Origin: a virus
Direction: 5' to 3' (one strand)
DNA length: 57,305 nucleotides
IMG/VR virus record: IMGVR_UViG_3300021963_000150
Location: 1 to 57,305 of that record
The position numbers were made by a program, and so were the translations under genes. The notes below the pieces were generated by a model. It had not been told where the DNA came from. It did no database searches and saw only the letters and a program-made list of their open reading frames with translations. This document shows, one piece after another, positions 23,112-30,018 of this stretch (position 1 is its first letter; every line of letters begins with the position of its first letter).

Positions 23112-23435
23112 TCACTCCTCGTCCTCGTCGTCCTCGTCAGCAAACTGACTGATGAGGGTGACGAAACCAGCGTTGGGGTCGTCCTCGTTGTGATAGACGG
23201 CGTTCACGAACCGCAAGAAGCACGAGTTCTCGTACCAACCGATGACGGTGACGAGCATCTCCTCGGGAGTCCCCTCCACGATGTGTTCGTAGTTCTCACG
23301 GAACCAGTCGGCTTCGATGTCGTCCATAGCGAGATAAATCTTGTGGCAACCGTCAGTCGCTACGAGTACGGCGTTTTCGCAATACTCCCGTACTGAGTCA
23401 AATAGTTCTGTGTTGAGTTCGTCGGTGTCGTTCAT
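23112..23435 (-). CDS. Acidic hypothetical protein, 107 aa
   Basis: Ends in an Asp/Glu run (DEDDEDEE). Mixed alpha/beta; contains Cys residues without a clear zinc pattern. ATG fixed by promoter. Confidence 0.78.
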   Translation of the reverse strand: MNDTDELNTELFDSVREYCENAVLVATDGCHKIYLAMDDIEADWFRENYEHIVEGTPEEMLVTVIGWYENSCFLRFVNAVYHNEDDPNAGFVTLISQFADEDDEDEE

Positions 23436-23469
23436 ACTTCTACTGTCCGTTGCCGTCAGATAAGGATTT
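23436..23469 (-). promoter_or_regulatory. Leaderless-type element promoter for 23112-23435
   Basis: AAATCCTTAT, 10 bp, CGGACAG, 7 bp, ATG. It also encodes the last residues of the upstream gene. Confidence 0.8.
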
Positions 23470-23781
23470 GTGCCACTCCTCAACAACGAGGGCAGAAGCG
23501 ACGTACGGAATGTTGCCCGTACCCCACTCGTGCTCGGGGAAGTCCCGCACCTTCGTTGCCCCATCACTATCAACGAACCACAATGAGTATGCCCACTTGG
23601 GGTTGTCGTCGTAGTCGTCCCATACTCGGACGAGGACATGGAACTGCCAATCGTGGTCGTAGACGACTATCGGGACTACGCCACCGAACTTGCTGAAGTA
23701 GATTCCATCAACCTCTCTACCAGTCCGATACACGGCATCAACGATGAGTTCGGGGATTGCCTTGAGTGTTTGGTCAATCAT
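23440..23781 (-). CDS. Hypothetical protein, 113 aa
   Basis: ATG 23781 overlaps the previous stop (ATGA). Beta-rich centre (VVPIVVYDHDWQFHVLVRVWDD). Its C-terminal codons (KSLSDGNGQ) are written across the next gene's promoter element. Confidence 0.75.
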   Translation of the reverse strand: MIDQTLKAIPELIVDAVYRTGREVDGIYFSKFGGVVPIVVYDHDWQFHVLVRVWDDYDDNPKWAYSLWFVDSDGATKVRDFPEHEWGTGNIPYVASALVVEEWHKSLSDGNGQ

Positions 23782-23960
23782 CCCACCCTCGGCTTGTCGC
23801 TCTCCCGAAGCATCGGGTTTCGCATCGCCAGACGGAACGCTCGTTCGTGGCTCACGCCATTGACGTAACGCTCTAGGACGTATGCCTCGCTGAACGCCAT
23901 TGTCCAGCCGTGCCGGTGCCGTGTCTTTAGGGCTAGGTGCTTGATGCTGTATCCACTCAT
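23778..23960 (-). CDS. Small basic protein, 60 aa
   Basis: Basic, His/Arg-rich (KTRHRHGW). ATG fixed by promoter; ATGA overlap with 23440-23781. Confidence 0.77.
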   Translation of the reverse strand: MSGYSIKHLALKTRHRHGWTMAFSEAYVLERYVNGVSHERAFRLAMRNPMLRESDKPRVG

Positions 23961-23994
23961 ACCTACTCTGTCCCCGAGCCTCTGATAAGGATTT
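23961..23994 (-). promoter_or_regulatory. Leaderless-type element promoter for 23440-23960
   Basis: AAATCCTTAT, 10 bp, GGGACAG, 7 bp, ATG; lies inside the 3' end of 23963-24157. Confidence 0.8.
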
Positions 23995-24157
23995 GGGCGT
24001 TTCGGGCAAAGATGTCGTCGCCCAACTCGGCTATCTCCTCGTCACTCAGGACGAATAGTCCCGCATAGGTCGAGTGCTGAACTTGTAGGCACTCATCAAG
24101 CGTCCCTGAGAACAAGATGAACTTGTCGCCCCAGTCCACAACGTGATAGTGGCTCAC
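23963..24157 (-). CDS. Hypothetical protein, 64 aa
   Basis: ATGA overlap with the gene before. Acidic; C-terminal codons overlap the following promoter element. Confidence 0.73.
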   Translation of the reverse strand: MSHYHVVDWGDKFILFSGTLDECLQVQHSTYAGLFVLSDEEIAELGDDIFARNAQILIRGSGTE

Positions 24158-24366
24158 AGGCTTACTATCTTTGCCGAGACTTCACGAACCTGAACCTCTC
24201 GGTACAACTTACGCCAACGCTCTTGCTCACGAAGTAGGCGCGGGACTTCGGTCTCGCTGTAGATACGCCACTCGCACGGGAACAGTCCGTGTATGGCGGT
24301 GAACTCCTCATAATCCTTGTTGATGGGAAGGTGAGCCATGAGGACATACCACTTTCGGTCGCTCAT
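24154..24366 (-). CDS. Hypothetical protein, 70 aa
   Basis: GGAGGGG precedes the ATG. Alpha/beta protein with Arg-rich helix (RLLREQERWRKLYREV). Second gene of the 24643-23963 operon. Confidence 0.73.
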   Translation of the reverse strand: MSDRKWYVLMAHLPINKDYEEFTAIHGLFPCEWRIYSETEVPRLLREQERWRKLYREVQVREVSAKIVSL

Positions 24367-24367
24367 C

Positions 24368-24643
24368 TCAGTACCCCTCCTCGTCGTCGTCGTTGGGGAA
24401 GTCGTCGTAGGCGTGGTTGTAGCACCGCTCGTATGCCTCGCAGAGGTCGTTCACGAAGTCCCCGTCGTCCCCACCGCTGATGATGAGGTCGCCCAGCAGT
24501 TCCGTGATGCTCTCGCCAGCCCACTCGCCGGAGAGAGGAGCGTCGTTGCGAGGCATACCGTTGAGCCTGTCGTCCTGCCCTCGCAGGATGCCACGCCAAC
24601 CAGCCTCGTTGAGCAGGTCGTTTTGTGTGTTGGTTGTGTTCAT
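24368..24643 (-). CDS. Acidic hypothetical protein, 91 aa
   Basis: Asp/Asn-rich with an acidic tail (DDFPNDDDEEGY). ATG fixed by promoter. Confidence 0.78.
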   Translation of the reverse strand: MNTTNTQNDLLNEAGWRGILRGQDDRLNGMPRNDAPLSGEWAGESITELLGDLIISGGDDGDFVNDLCEAYERCYNHAYDDFPNDDDEEGY

Positions 24644-24677
24644 ACTTCCCCTGTCTCTTGATGGTCGGTAAGGATTT
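24644..24677 (-). promoter_or_regulatory. Leaderless-type element promoter for the 23963-24643 operon
   Basis: AAATCCTTAC, 10 bp, GAGACAG, 7 bp, ATG. Perfect DnaA box at 24687-24695. Confidence 0.82.
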
Positions 24678-24714
24678 CCACAGGTCTGTGGATAAGTGGG
24701 CTGGATGGTGATGC

Positions 24715-24960
24715 TAACGGGACTCCGTAGGAGCGGAAGCCCACCGCCCTCGGGCGTTGAGGTGTGGAGGTAGTTGCCCGTGAACGGGGGCTTGCCAGCC
24801 CCGCCTCGGTCGCTCGTGGCGACCCGTGCGCCCCCGTGTGGGGGAGCGGAGGGCGTTCGCCCCCCGTCCGACGGGGAGGGGTCGCATCACCCCGTCCCCA
24901 CCGGACACCGCTTCTGTTGCCAAGACGCTCTGCGCCTCCGATTCTCAGTCAGGGTTCCGT
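24715..24960. other. Non-coding region conserved with 18.1-18.4 and 20.4-20.5 kb
   Basis: GC-rich, no credible ORF. Right end (about 24909-24956) shares GCTTCTGTTGCCAAG...GATTCTCAGTCAG with the other two; on the minus strand GAGGCGC-AGA-GCGTCTT forms a hairpin, with compensating changes among the three copies. Confidence 0.6.
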
Positions 24961-24964
24961 CTGG

Positions 24965-25105
24965 TCAGACCAGCAACTCGGCGATGAATCGCGCGACGGT
25001 CGCTCGGAGAGCGGTCGTGGCGGTTCTGCCGTGATGCTTCTCTGCCTCGGCGAGAGTGGCGAGAAGATTCTGCGCCATCGCGAGACGGAAAGAAGTACCG
25101 TTCAT
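24965..25105 (-). CDS. Small paralogous protein C, 46 aa
   Basis: Third paralogue (SFRLAMAQNLLATLAEAEKHHGRT, ALRATVARF split by TATT). GGAGGTG precedes ATG 25105; the promoter's own ATG at 25117 is in frame and would add four residues. Confidence 0.8.
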   Translation of the reverse strand: MNGTSFRLAMAQNLLATLAEAEKHHGRTATTALRATVARFIAELLV

Positions 25106-25117
25106 TGTCACCTCCAT

Positions 25118-25151
25118 GCCTACTCTGTCCCCTGATGGTCAGTAAGGATTT
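25118..25151 (-). promoter_or_regulatory. Leaderless-type element promoter for paralogue C
   Basis: AAATCCTTAC, 10 bp, GGGACAG, 7 bp, ATG at 25117. Confidence 0.82.
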
Positions 25152-25159
25152 CCACAGGC

Positions 25160-25198
25160 TGTGGATAAGTGGGTTGTGGATAAGTGGGCTGTGGATAA
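25160..25198. promoter_or_regulatory. Three perfect DnaA boxes, 15 bp apart
   Basis: TGTGGATAA at 25160, 25175 and 25190, each separated by TAAGTGGG-type spacers: the most regular DnaA group outside the candidate origin. Confidence 0.7.
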
Positions 25199-25255
25199 CT
25201 CGCTTCGCGCCCGTACGCTCGAGTGAACGGGACTCCGCTATTACGGCTAACTATT

Positions 25256-25269
25256 ACGGTGGCGGAAAG
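25256..25269 (+). repeat. Dispersed ACGGTGGCGGAAAG element
   Basis: Exact copy with GCTA six bases upstream and CGGGACT 28 upstream; 45 bases past the stop of 25314-25535. Confidence 0.85.
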
Positions 25270-25313
25270 GAAACCGAGAACTCCTCAGCGTCGCTCGAGT
25301 GTGCCGAGTCCCG

Positions 25314-25535
25314 TCATGCTCGAGTTCGATGGATGATGATTTCTTTCTTGGGAAGCCAGCCAACCCATTTGCTTGCGAGTGACGACAGAAGAACCTGACC
25401 TTTACGGGAATCGTCCTCTTGTCGAACAAGCACAAAGCGGGGCCCCTGCGAGCGGGTGAGTTTGCGAGTGCGAAGCGAAGCCGTTTGCCCGTTGATGGTG
25501 ATGAGGACTTCCGAGCCGTCAAGAATCTCGGTCAC
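25314..25535 (-). CDS. Small beta-rich protein, 73 aa
   Basis: GTG 25535 overlaps the previous stop (GTGA). Pattern VTEILDGSEVLITINGQT...RFVLVRQEDD looks like an SH3/OB-type barrel. Last of a three-gene operon starting at 26070. Confidence 0.72.
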   Translation of the reverse strand: MTEILDGSEVLITINGQTASLRTRKLTRSQGPRFVLVRQEDDSRKGQVLLSSLASKWVGWLPKKEIIIHRTRA

Positions 25536-25660
25536 TCTTCCTCTATCCACATTTCCTCGCAGGTGTCGCAGGCGTACTCAGTCCCGTGGTCGTACTTCTC
25601 CACGAACAAGCCCGTGTGTGTCTCGCAGTTCTGGCAGTAGGCGAAGTCTTGTTCGCTCAT
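25532..25660 (-). CDS. Zinc-ribbon micro-protein, 42 aa
   Basis: CQNC and CDTC about 19 residues apart. ATGA overlap before and GTGA overlap after. Confidence 0.78.
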   Translation of the reverse strand: MSEQDFAYCQNCETHTGLFVEKYDHGTEYACDTCEEMWIEEE

Positions 25661-26070
25661 TCTTCCTCCTCGCTGAACGGAGTGACCACGATGTTTCCTC
25701 CCATCGGAGCATCGTGGTGGTACAGCCTGCCCGTCAGGTGGTCGGCGTGAACCGTGACTTCCAGTCGCCACTCGGTACGGTCGGGAGTGATGGCGTTCAG
25801 CAGTTCGCTGGCGTTGCGAGCCGAGAAGTATCCGTCAATCGTTCCGTTCCACACGGGGAAACCCGTGATGCGGAACCCTTGATTGTTCTCGGAGAACAAG
25901 TGTTCGGTGATGTTGGCGAAGTCCTCAACGGTGAAGTCCCAGCAGTCGCCATAGCAGTCGTTGGCAGGGACACACTCGTCGGTTTCCTCGTTCCAGACTT
26001 CACAGGAACAGGTATTCGTGTATTCAGCGGAGTAGGTTCCGCTCTCGGTGGGAATGATGGTGGTGGTCAT
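25657..26070 (-). CDS. Hypothetical protein, 137 aa, Cys-rich N-terminal region
   Basis: CSCEVWNEETDEC, NDCYGDC pattern then mixed alpha/beta and an acidic tail. Could be a zinc- or disulfide-stabilised protein; no signal peptide. ATG fixed by promoter. Confidence 0.78.
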   Translation of the reverse strand: MTTTIIPTESGTYSAEYTNTCSCEVWNEETDECVPANDCYGDCWDFTVEDFANITEHLFSENNQGFRITGFPVWNGTIDGYFSARNASELLNAITPDRTEWRLEVTVHADHLTGRLYHHDAPMGGNIVVTPFSEEEE

Positions 26071-26104
26071 ACCCTCTCTGTCTCAACGTCACTCATAAGG
26101 ATTT
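26071..26104 (-). promoter_or_regulatory. Leaderless-type element promoter for the 25314-26070 operon
   Basis: AAATCCTTAT, 10 bp, GAGACAG, 7 bp, ATG; spacer and box nearly identical to 29835. Confidence 0.82.
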
Positions 26105-26110
26105 GTGAGA

Positions 26111-26440
26111 TTAGTCGTTCTTCCACGGGAACAGTTTCCTCAACCGGCGATACGGGAGCCCCGGCTCGCTCGACTCAGGCTTCGATGGGGGGTCGGGAAT
26201 ACAGTCAGGATTGGCTGAATACATCCAGACTCGAGTGCCATCCTCCTCAAACAATTCGAGTCTCCATCCGCTGAAATGAAAATCGGCAGGCACATACTTG
26301 CCATCGACGCCTTCGACAACGGGACTCTCGAGCGAGTCGGCGAGTTGGAGGCAAATGTCGCCGAGTTCTAAGTCGGTCGGCTTTTCGCTTGCCACGACTC
26401 GAATCACGATGTCGTACACCTCGAGTCGTGATTCATCCAT
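26111..26440 (-). CDS. Hypothetical protein, 109 aa, host-type leaderless promoter
   Basis: The ATG is exactly 7 bases after TACCCT (TANNNT), so unlike its neighbours it uses a standard actinobacterial leaderless promoter. Acidic N-terminal half, basic tail (RRLRKLFPWK). No family recognised. Confidence 0.68.
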   Translation of the reverse strand: MDESRLEVYDIVIRVVASEKPTDLELGDICLQLADSLESPVVEGVDGKYVPADFHFSGWRLELFEEDGTRVWMYSANPDCIPDPPSKPESSEPGLPYRRLRKLFPWKND

Positions 26441-26524
26441 GCTCGGCAGGGTAGCACCGCAGTCCCGTGTGCCAGTCCATGCCGAGAGGAGGGGGCTTTC
26501 GCCCCAATCCCCTTGATGCTCGGG

Positions 26525-26848
26525 TCACTCGCAGTCGCTGACTGCCATCTCCTGCGTGTAGTACAGTCGCCCGAACTGTTTGGCGAGGTGCGGTGCGTCT
26601 GCCACCGAGGTGAACTCCAACGCCACCCGAGAACGATTCGGCTTGTAGCGGAGGGTCTCCAAGATGTACGGCTCCGTGATGCCTCGGGCGACGTAGTGGT
26701 GCGACACGACCGAGTACGACACCGACCCGTCCTCATGCTCTGCGTAGTCTGTGACCAGACCGTGCGTCGCCATGCCGACCCGAGGTGCGCCACTCTTGCG
26801 GAGGGGGGTGAGGGTGATGATTCCTGTGGTGGTGGGGTTGATGTTCAT
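26525..26848 (-). CDS. Hypothetical protein, 107 aa
   Basis: Thr-rich start then beta/alpha pattern (SVSYSVVSHHYVARG). ATG fixed by promoter. Confidence 0.78.
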   Translation of the reverse strand: MNINPTTTGIITLTPLRKSGAPRVGMATHGLVTDYAEHEDGSVSYSVVSHHYVARGITEPYILETLRYKPNRSRVALEFTSVADAPHLAKQFGRLYYTQEMAVSDCE

Positions 26849-26882
26849 GTCTTCTCTGTCTCGCCGTTGCCGGTATGGATTT
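26849..26882 (-). promoter_or_regulatory. Leaderless-type element promoter for 26525-26848
   Basis: AAATCCATAC, 10 bp, GAGACAG, 7 bp, ATG. Confidence 0.8.
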
Positions 26883-26957
26883 GGGTCAGCCTGCGCCCTG
26901 CCCTGAAGGTCAGGACGTGGGGAGGGCTGGAGCGTCATGTCCAGCCCCCCCCGAAGG

Positions 26958-27176
26958 TCAGGAGGAGAGAGGCTCCAACGCCATGTCCAGCATCACGTTC
27001 TGAACCAGCATGACGAAGTTCTTGACCGTCTCGTCCTTGACGAACGCCTTGTTCGTGTCCAGACTCCGAATCCAGCCCTCCGTGTCGCCGTGGGTGTGAA
27101 TCAGACCCTCGTCAAGAATGGCGGTGATGACTTGCTTGAGTGCCTCCGTGTGTCCGGTCGGCCAGTTGATGCTCAT
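26958..27176 (-). CDS. Hypothetical protein, 72 aa, paralogue of 19483-19716
   Basis: MSINWPT, EALKQVITAILDEG and DETVKNFVMLVQ correspond to the 19483 protein. ATG fixed by promoter; DnaA boxes upstream as for the paralogue. Confidence 0.78.
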   Translation of the reverse strand: MSINWPTGHTEALKQVITAILDEGLIHTHGDTEGWIRSLDTNKAFVKDETVKNFVMLVQNVMLDMALEPLSS

Positions 27177-27210
27177 ACCTACTCTGTCTCCGACCCATCC
27201 GTGTGGATTT
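27177..27210 (-). promoter_or_regulatory. Leaderless-type element promoter for 26958-27176
   Basis: AAATCCACAC, 10 bp, GAGACAG, 7 bp, ATG. Upstream: TGTGGACAA variants and a perfect DnaA box at 27232-27240. Confidence 0.78.
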
Positions 27211-27322
27211 CCACAGAGGTGTGGACAAACCTGTGGATAACTTCCGTGGACAAATCTCAACAAATGCGTTGCCACTCGAGCGTCGAGCAATAGTCCCGCT
27301 CGAGTCGATACGGCTAACTCTT

Positions 27323-27336
27323 ACGGTGGCGGAAAG
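27323..27336 (+). repeat. Dispersed ACGGTGGCGGAAAG element
   Basis: Exact copy with GCTA six bases upstream; 66 bases before the plus-strand gene 27403. Confidence 0.85.
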
Positions 27337-27402
27337 GGTTGAGTTGTATCAACTCAAGTTTGATGCTTGCCGGAGAAATTCATCTATGAGATACTCGTCG
27401 AT

Positions 27403-27693
27403 ATGACAACAATCGACGACATCATCGAACGAAACAAACAAGCGGGACATCATTTCTTCGACAGCATCACGATGGCGTGGTTCGACAGCAAAATTTACCC
27501 ACAGGTATTTGGGGATTATTTCGTTACCTCGGAAGACCCACATCTGCCCAGTTCCGTGCGTCGTTACACCGTTCGTCAAATTGACTGGAACACGGGGGCG
27601 GTCAATACCGTGGGTAGATTTATGGGTCACTCGACGCTACGCGGGGCTTATCAGCACGCAGAACGGCTGTCCGTTGGGGAAAATGTAAAGTGA
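27403..27693 (+). CDS. Conserved-type small phage protein, 96 aa
   Basis: Plus-strand gene in a minus-strand region. N-terminus MTTIDDIIERN..AG.H.FD, YFVTSE and RRYTVRQ segments match a small uncharacterised family common in actinobacterial phages and plasmids. GATACT, 7 bases before ATG 27403, could be a -10. The antisense frame 27349-27630 is rejected. Confidence 0.78.
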   Translation: MTTIDDIIERNKQAGHHFFDSITMAWFDSKIYPQVFGDYFVTSEDPHLPSSVRRYTVRQIDWNTGAVNTVGRFMGHSTLRGAYQHAERLSVGENVK

Positions 27694-28069
27694 GCACCTT
27701 TTACGACATGCTCAGGTCGGCGTGACTCCTACTGATACGGCTTCTCAAGGTCACGACAACCCGTATCGCACCGCTGTTTCCCACAGCAGTATGGGGGAGG
27801 ACAGAGGGAGCGACCCTCTGCCTGTCAAGCAACGCCTACCTTGCGCCCGTAGCCTAATTTGTCGCCCCACGCGACCGGCTACACACGGAGGGGCTTTCTC
27901 GGCATACGAGACTCGCTGTTCTCCCCCGATGCGGGAGACTTCGCTACCCTGTTACGACTTACAGGTCGTAACCCCAAAACGGCTGTAACCCTTTTGGGTG
28001 GTTCTCTTACGAGGGTTTCCCCTCCGCTCTGAGCCTAAAAGACTGTTTAGAGTCGCTCAGACGACTTGT
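27692..28069 (-). ncRNA. Highly structured non-coding RNA of about 380 nt
   Basis: A promoter element (28070-28103) identical in design to those of the neighbouring genes points into a stretch with no ORF but at least ten hairpins. Helices (top-strand positions): 28028-28034/28055-28061 enclosing 28035-28039/28046-28050; 28011-28015/28020-28024; 27973-27979/27992-27998; 27951-27958/27965-27972; 27921-27925/27933-27937; 27849-27854/27877-27882 enclosing 27861-27865/27871-27875; 27802-27808/27814-27820; 27773-27777/27783-27787. Near the 3' end 27721-27726/27750-27755 and 27734-27740/27761-27767 interlock as a pseudoknot. A last hairpin (27692-27713) may be the terminator. Not tmRNA or RNase P by visible motifs. 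Predicted +1 is A at 28069; ends are inferred. Confidence 0.75.
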
Positions 28070-28274
28070 AACTACCCTGTCCCCAGTCGTGCCGTAAGGA
28101 TTTGGGAGTTAGTGATGGGTAATCATACTCGGCGGTAATGAGTGCTGGCACAACCCCCAGCCTACGACCCTTGTTGTCCCACCACTCCCACGCATCACGC
28201 TTGGAGGCGAATGGTCCGTAGAGTCCCGTTGGCGTTACTCGCTCATCGGCAAAGAAGTATCCCTTGCGAGTCAC
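28047..28274 (-). CDS. Hypothetical protein, 75 aa
   Basis: GTG 28274 overlaps the previous stop (GTGA). Contains GLYGPFASKRDAWEWWD. Its 3' end runs through the ncRNA promoter and about 23 bases into the ncRNA. Confidence 0.68.
   Translation of the reverse strand: MTRKGYFFADERVTPTGLYGPFASKRDAWEWWDNKGRRLGVVPALITAEYDYPSLTPKSLRHDWGQGSYKSSERL
28070..28103 (-). promoter_or_regulatory. Leaderless-type element promoter driving the structured ncRNA
   Basis: AAATCCTTAC, 10 bp, GGGACAG, 7 bp, then A at +1 with no start codon. It shows the element is a transcription signal rather than a translation signal. Confidence 0.82.
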
Positions 28275-28711
28275 TCCTCCCCCTTCCATAGGTCGTCCTC
28301 GGAGAGGAGAGCCGTTGCCTGCTCAATGGCATCGGTCAGGCTGTGGTGAACGCAGTCCAACCAGCCAGCGTCCCCGACATTGTGGTCGGTCGCATACAGG
28401 TCAAACCAAGAGTTGTTCACCCACTCAATGCGTCCCTCCTCGGAGGCTTGGAAGATGTCGGCATCGTTGTTGATGCCGTGTTCCGTCCAACGGTCGCAGT
28501 AGCGAATGATGGAGGGGTCGTTGGTGCGGTCGGCAAGGTCGTACACGAGGACACGCATCTCGCCATCGGCAAAGATGTCTATCTCACGGTCGCCGTTGCT
28601 CACGGTCACAACAAGGTCGTGTGCCGACTGGTAGGTGTACCAAGCGGAGTCCTCACGCCCTTGCGAACGCTCGTCAGGCTGATGCCAAGTGATGTTGATG
28701 GTGGTGGTCAT
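28271..28711 (-). CDS. Hypothetical protein, 146 aa
   Basis: Beta-strand-rich N-terminal half (DLVVTVSNGDREIDIFADGE) and acidic tail. ATG fixed by promoter; GTGA overlap with 28047-28274. Confidence 0.8.
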   Translation of the reverse strand: MTTTINITWHQPDERSQGREDSAWYTYQSAHDLVVTVSNGDREIDIFADGEMRVLVYDLADRTNDPSIIRYCDRWTEHGINNDADIFQASEEGRIEWVNNSWFDLYATDHNVGDAGWLDCVHHSLTDAIEQATALLSEDDLWKGEE

Positions 28712-28745
28712 ACCCGTACTGTCTCTGGTCGGCTGGTAAGGATTT
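28712..28745 (-). promoter_or_regulatory. Leaderless-type element promoter for 28047-28711
   Basis: AAATCCTTAC, 10 bp, GAGACAG, 7 bp, ATG. Confidence 0.82.
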
Positions 28746-29004
28746 ACAGGGCTTGGTCAAGAGCCTGTGCCAAGAGCCGAGCCTTCTCCCGTTCAGCCCA
28801 CGCCACGGCAGCCCCGAGCGCCCGTGCGAGCGATGTTGCCGACCCGTCTAGGGGCAACACATCGTCATCGTATTCCCCGTACCACTCGGACACGGGAACG
28901 AAGCCGTCATCGGTGAGAACCGCCACCTCGGGACTCCGGTTGAGGGAGACAAGGGAGAAAGTCGCACCGTTGGGCAAGGCAAAGCGAATGTGGTTGTGTT
29001 CCAT
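28744..29004 (-). CDS. Hypothetical protein, 86 aa
   Basis: GGGGGAG precedes ATG 29004, 8 bases after the stop of 29013-29477. Beta-rich N-terminal part, Ala-rich helical C-terminus. Confidence 0.73.
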   Translation of the reverse strand: MEHNHIRFALPNGATFSLVSLNRSPEVAVLTDDGFVPVSEWYGEYDDDVLPLDGSATSLARALGAAVAWAEREKARLLAQALDQAL

Positions 29005-29012
29005 CTCTCCCC

Positions 29013-29477
29013 CTACCACGACGACTGGTAGTAGAAGTACCACTCGTCGGGCATGGTGAGCAACTTGTCAATCTTGTCTGCCGTGTAGGTCAGACCCCGT
29101 GTGTACCACTCGTCGTAGTCCGTGCTTCCGAAGAAAAAGCCCTCGGCGGTCGGCAACAGGTCGCTGGCGAGCGAGGGGTCGGCAAGCACCTTGCGACAGG
29201 TGTCTCGCAGTTCTTCCAACTGCTCACGCCCGACGCTCACCTGCTGGCACTCGTCCTCGCCGTTCTGACAGTTCTGAACGAACCAGTTGTGAATGGCGTT
29301 CTGCTTGCGCCAGTAGGCGACGCAGACTTCCATCGTGATAGACGGTGAGTAGTCGTCCATGAACTCGTCCACATTGGCGAGTTTGGCGAGAGCAGAGAAG
29401 ATTTGCTTCTCCTCATCGGGTCGCCAGTCGGAGTTGCTGGTGTAACGCTTTGCGTGTAGGTATTGGTCAAGTCCCAT
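29013..29477 (-). CDS. Conserved phage protein of the MGLDxYL type, 154 aa
   Basis: N-terminal MGLDQYLHAKRY, central WRKQNAIHNWFVQN, and GFFFGSTDYDEWY are signatures of a protein family common in phages of many hosts, function unknown. Length is typical. ATG fixed by promoter. Confidence 0.88.
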   Translation of the reverse strand: MGLDQYLHAKRYTSNSDWRPDEEKQIFSALAKLANVDEFMDDYSPSITMEVCVAYWRKQNAIHNWFVQNCQNGEDECQQVSVGREQLEELRDTCRKVLADPSLASDLLPTAEGFFFGSTDYDEWYTRGLTYTADKIDKLLTMPDEWYFYYQSSW

Positions 29478-29511
29478 GTCTCTTCTGTCTCCAGTCTGTC
29501 GGTAAGGATTT
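29478..29511 (-). promoter_or_regulatory. Leaderless-type element promoter for 28744-29477
   Basis: AAATCCTTAC, 10 bp, GAGACAG, 7 bp, ATG. Confidence 0.82.
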
Positions 29512-29552
29512 GGAAACCCCCACCCCCGAATGGGGGCAGGGGCGAACGTGTG

Positions 29553-29834
29553 TCATTCCTGCGTCAGGAACGCCTTACACCCACTCAGGAACGAGTCGGG
29601 GTAGGCGATTGCGTAGGCGACGACGCTCATCGCCTTGACGGTAGGGAGGCGGTACTTCATGATGTCACCGCAACCCTCGCCTGAGATGACAATACGAGTC
29701 TCCTCGCCGTGAGAGTGGAAGTGTGCGGTCAAGCCTTTCGGCAACTCAACTTGGACATAGTTACTGCCCTCCTGTAGGGAGAGGAAGGAAACGCCCTTGA
29801 TGATGGTGATGGGGGTGGTGTGGGTGGTGTTCAT
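29553..29834 (-). CDS. Hypothetical protein, 93 aa
   Basis: Thr/Ile-rich start and alternating beta strands (YVQVELPKGLTAHFHSHGEETRIVI) with a His-Ser-His pair. ATG fixed by promoter. Confidence 0.78.
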   Translation of the reverse strand: MNTTHTTPITIIKGVSFLSLQEGSNYVQVELPKGLTAHFHSHGEETRIVISGEGCGDIMKYRLPTVKAMSVVAYAIAYPDSFLSGCKAFLTQE

Positions 29835-29868
29835 ACCCTCTCTGTCTCAACGTCGGGCATAAGGATTT
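29835..29868 (-). promoter_or_regulatory. Leaderless-type element promoter for 29553-29834
   Basis: AAATCCTTAT, 10 bp, GAGACAG, 7 bp, ATG; perfect DnaA box at 29877-29885 facing TCCACAG. Confidence 0.82.
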
Positions 29869-29889
29869 CCACAGCCTGTGGATAACACA

Positions 29890-29925
29890 AACCCCCCTGA
29901 CATGAACACCGGAGTCAGGGGGGTC
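29890..29925 (-). terminator. Rho-independent terminator (minus strand)
   Basis: CCCCCCTGAC and GTCAGGGGGG stem, minus-strand tail TTTGTGTT; downstream of 30019-30201. Confidence 0.75.
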
Positions 29926-30002
29926 GTGTTGGCTCGCTCGCACCCGTAATGGAGGTGGGGTGTGAACGAAGAATGAAGACTCGGGACTTCTCCCTAAGTC
30001 AA

Positions 30003-30016
30003 ACGGTGGCGGAAAG
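30003..30016 (+). repeat. Dispersed ACGGTGGCGGAAAG element
   Basis: Exact copy two bases past the stop of 30019-30201; CCTA six bases upstream; CGGGACT 16 upstream. Confidence 0.85.
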
Positions 30017-30018
30017 GT

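Noticed and set aside
27349-27630. Minus-strand frame of 93 codons
   Set aside because: The plus-strand frame 27403-27693 has a recognisable phage family pattern over the same bases.
27692-28069. tmRNA, RNase P RNA or group I intron
   Set aside because: No Ala-tRNA-like ends or tag reading frame, no P4 core of RNase P, no P/Q/R/S intron boxes seen.
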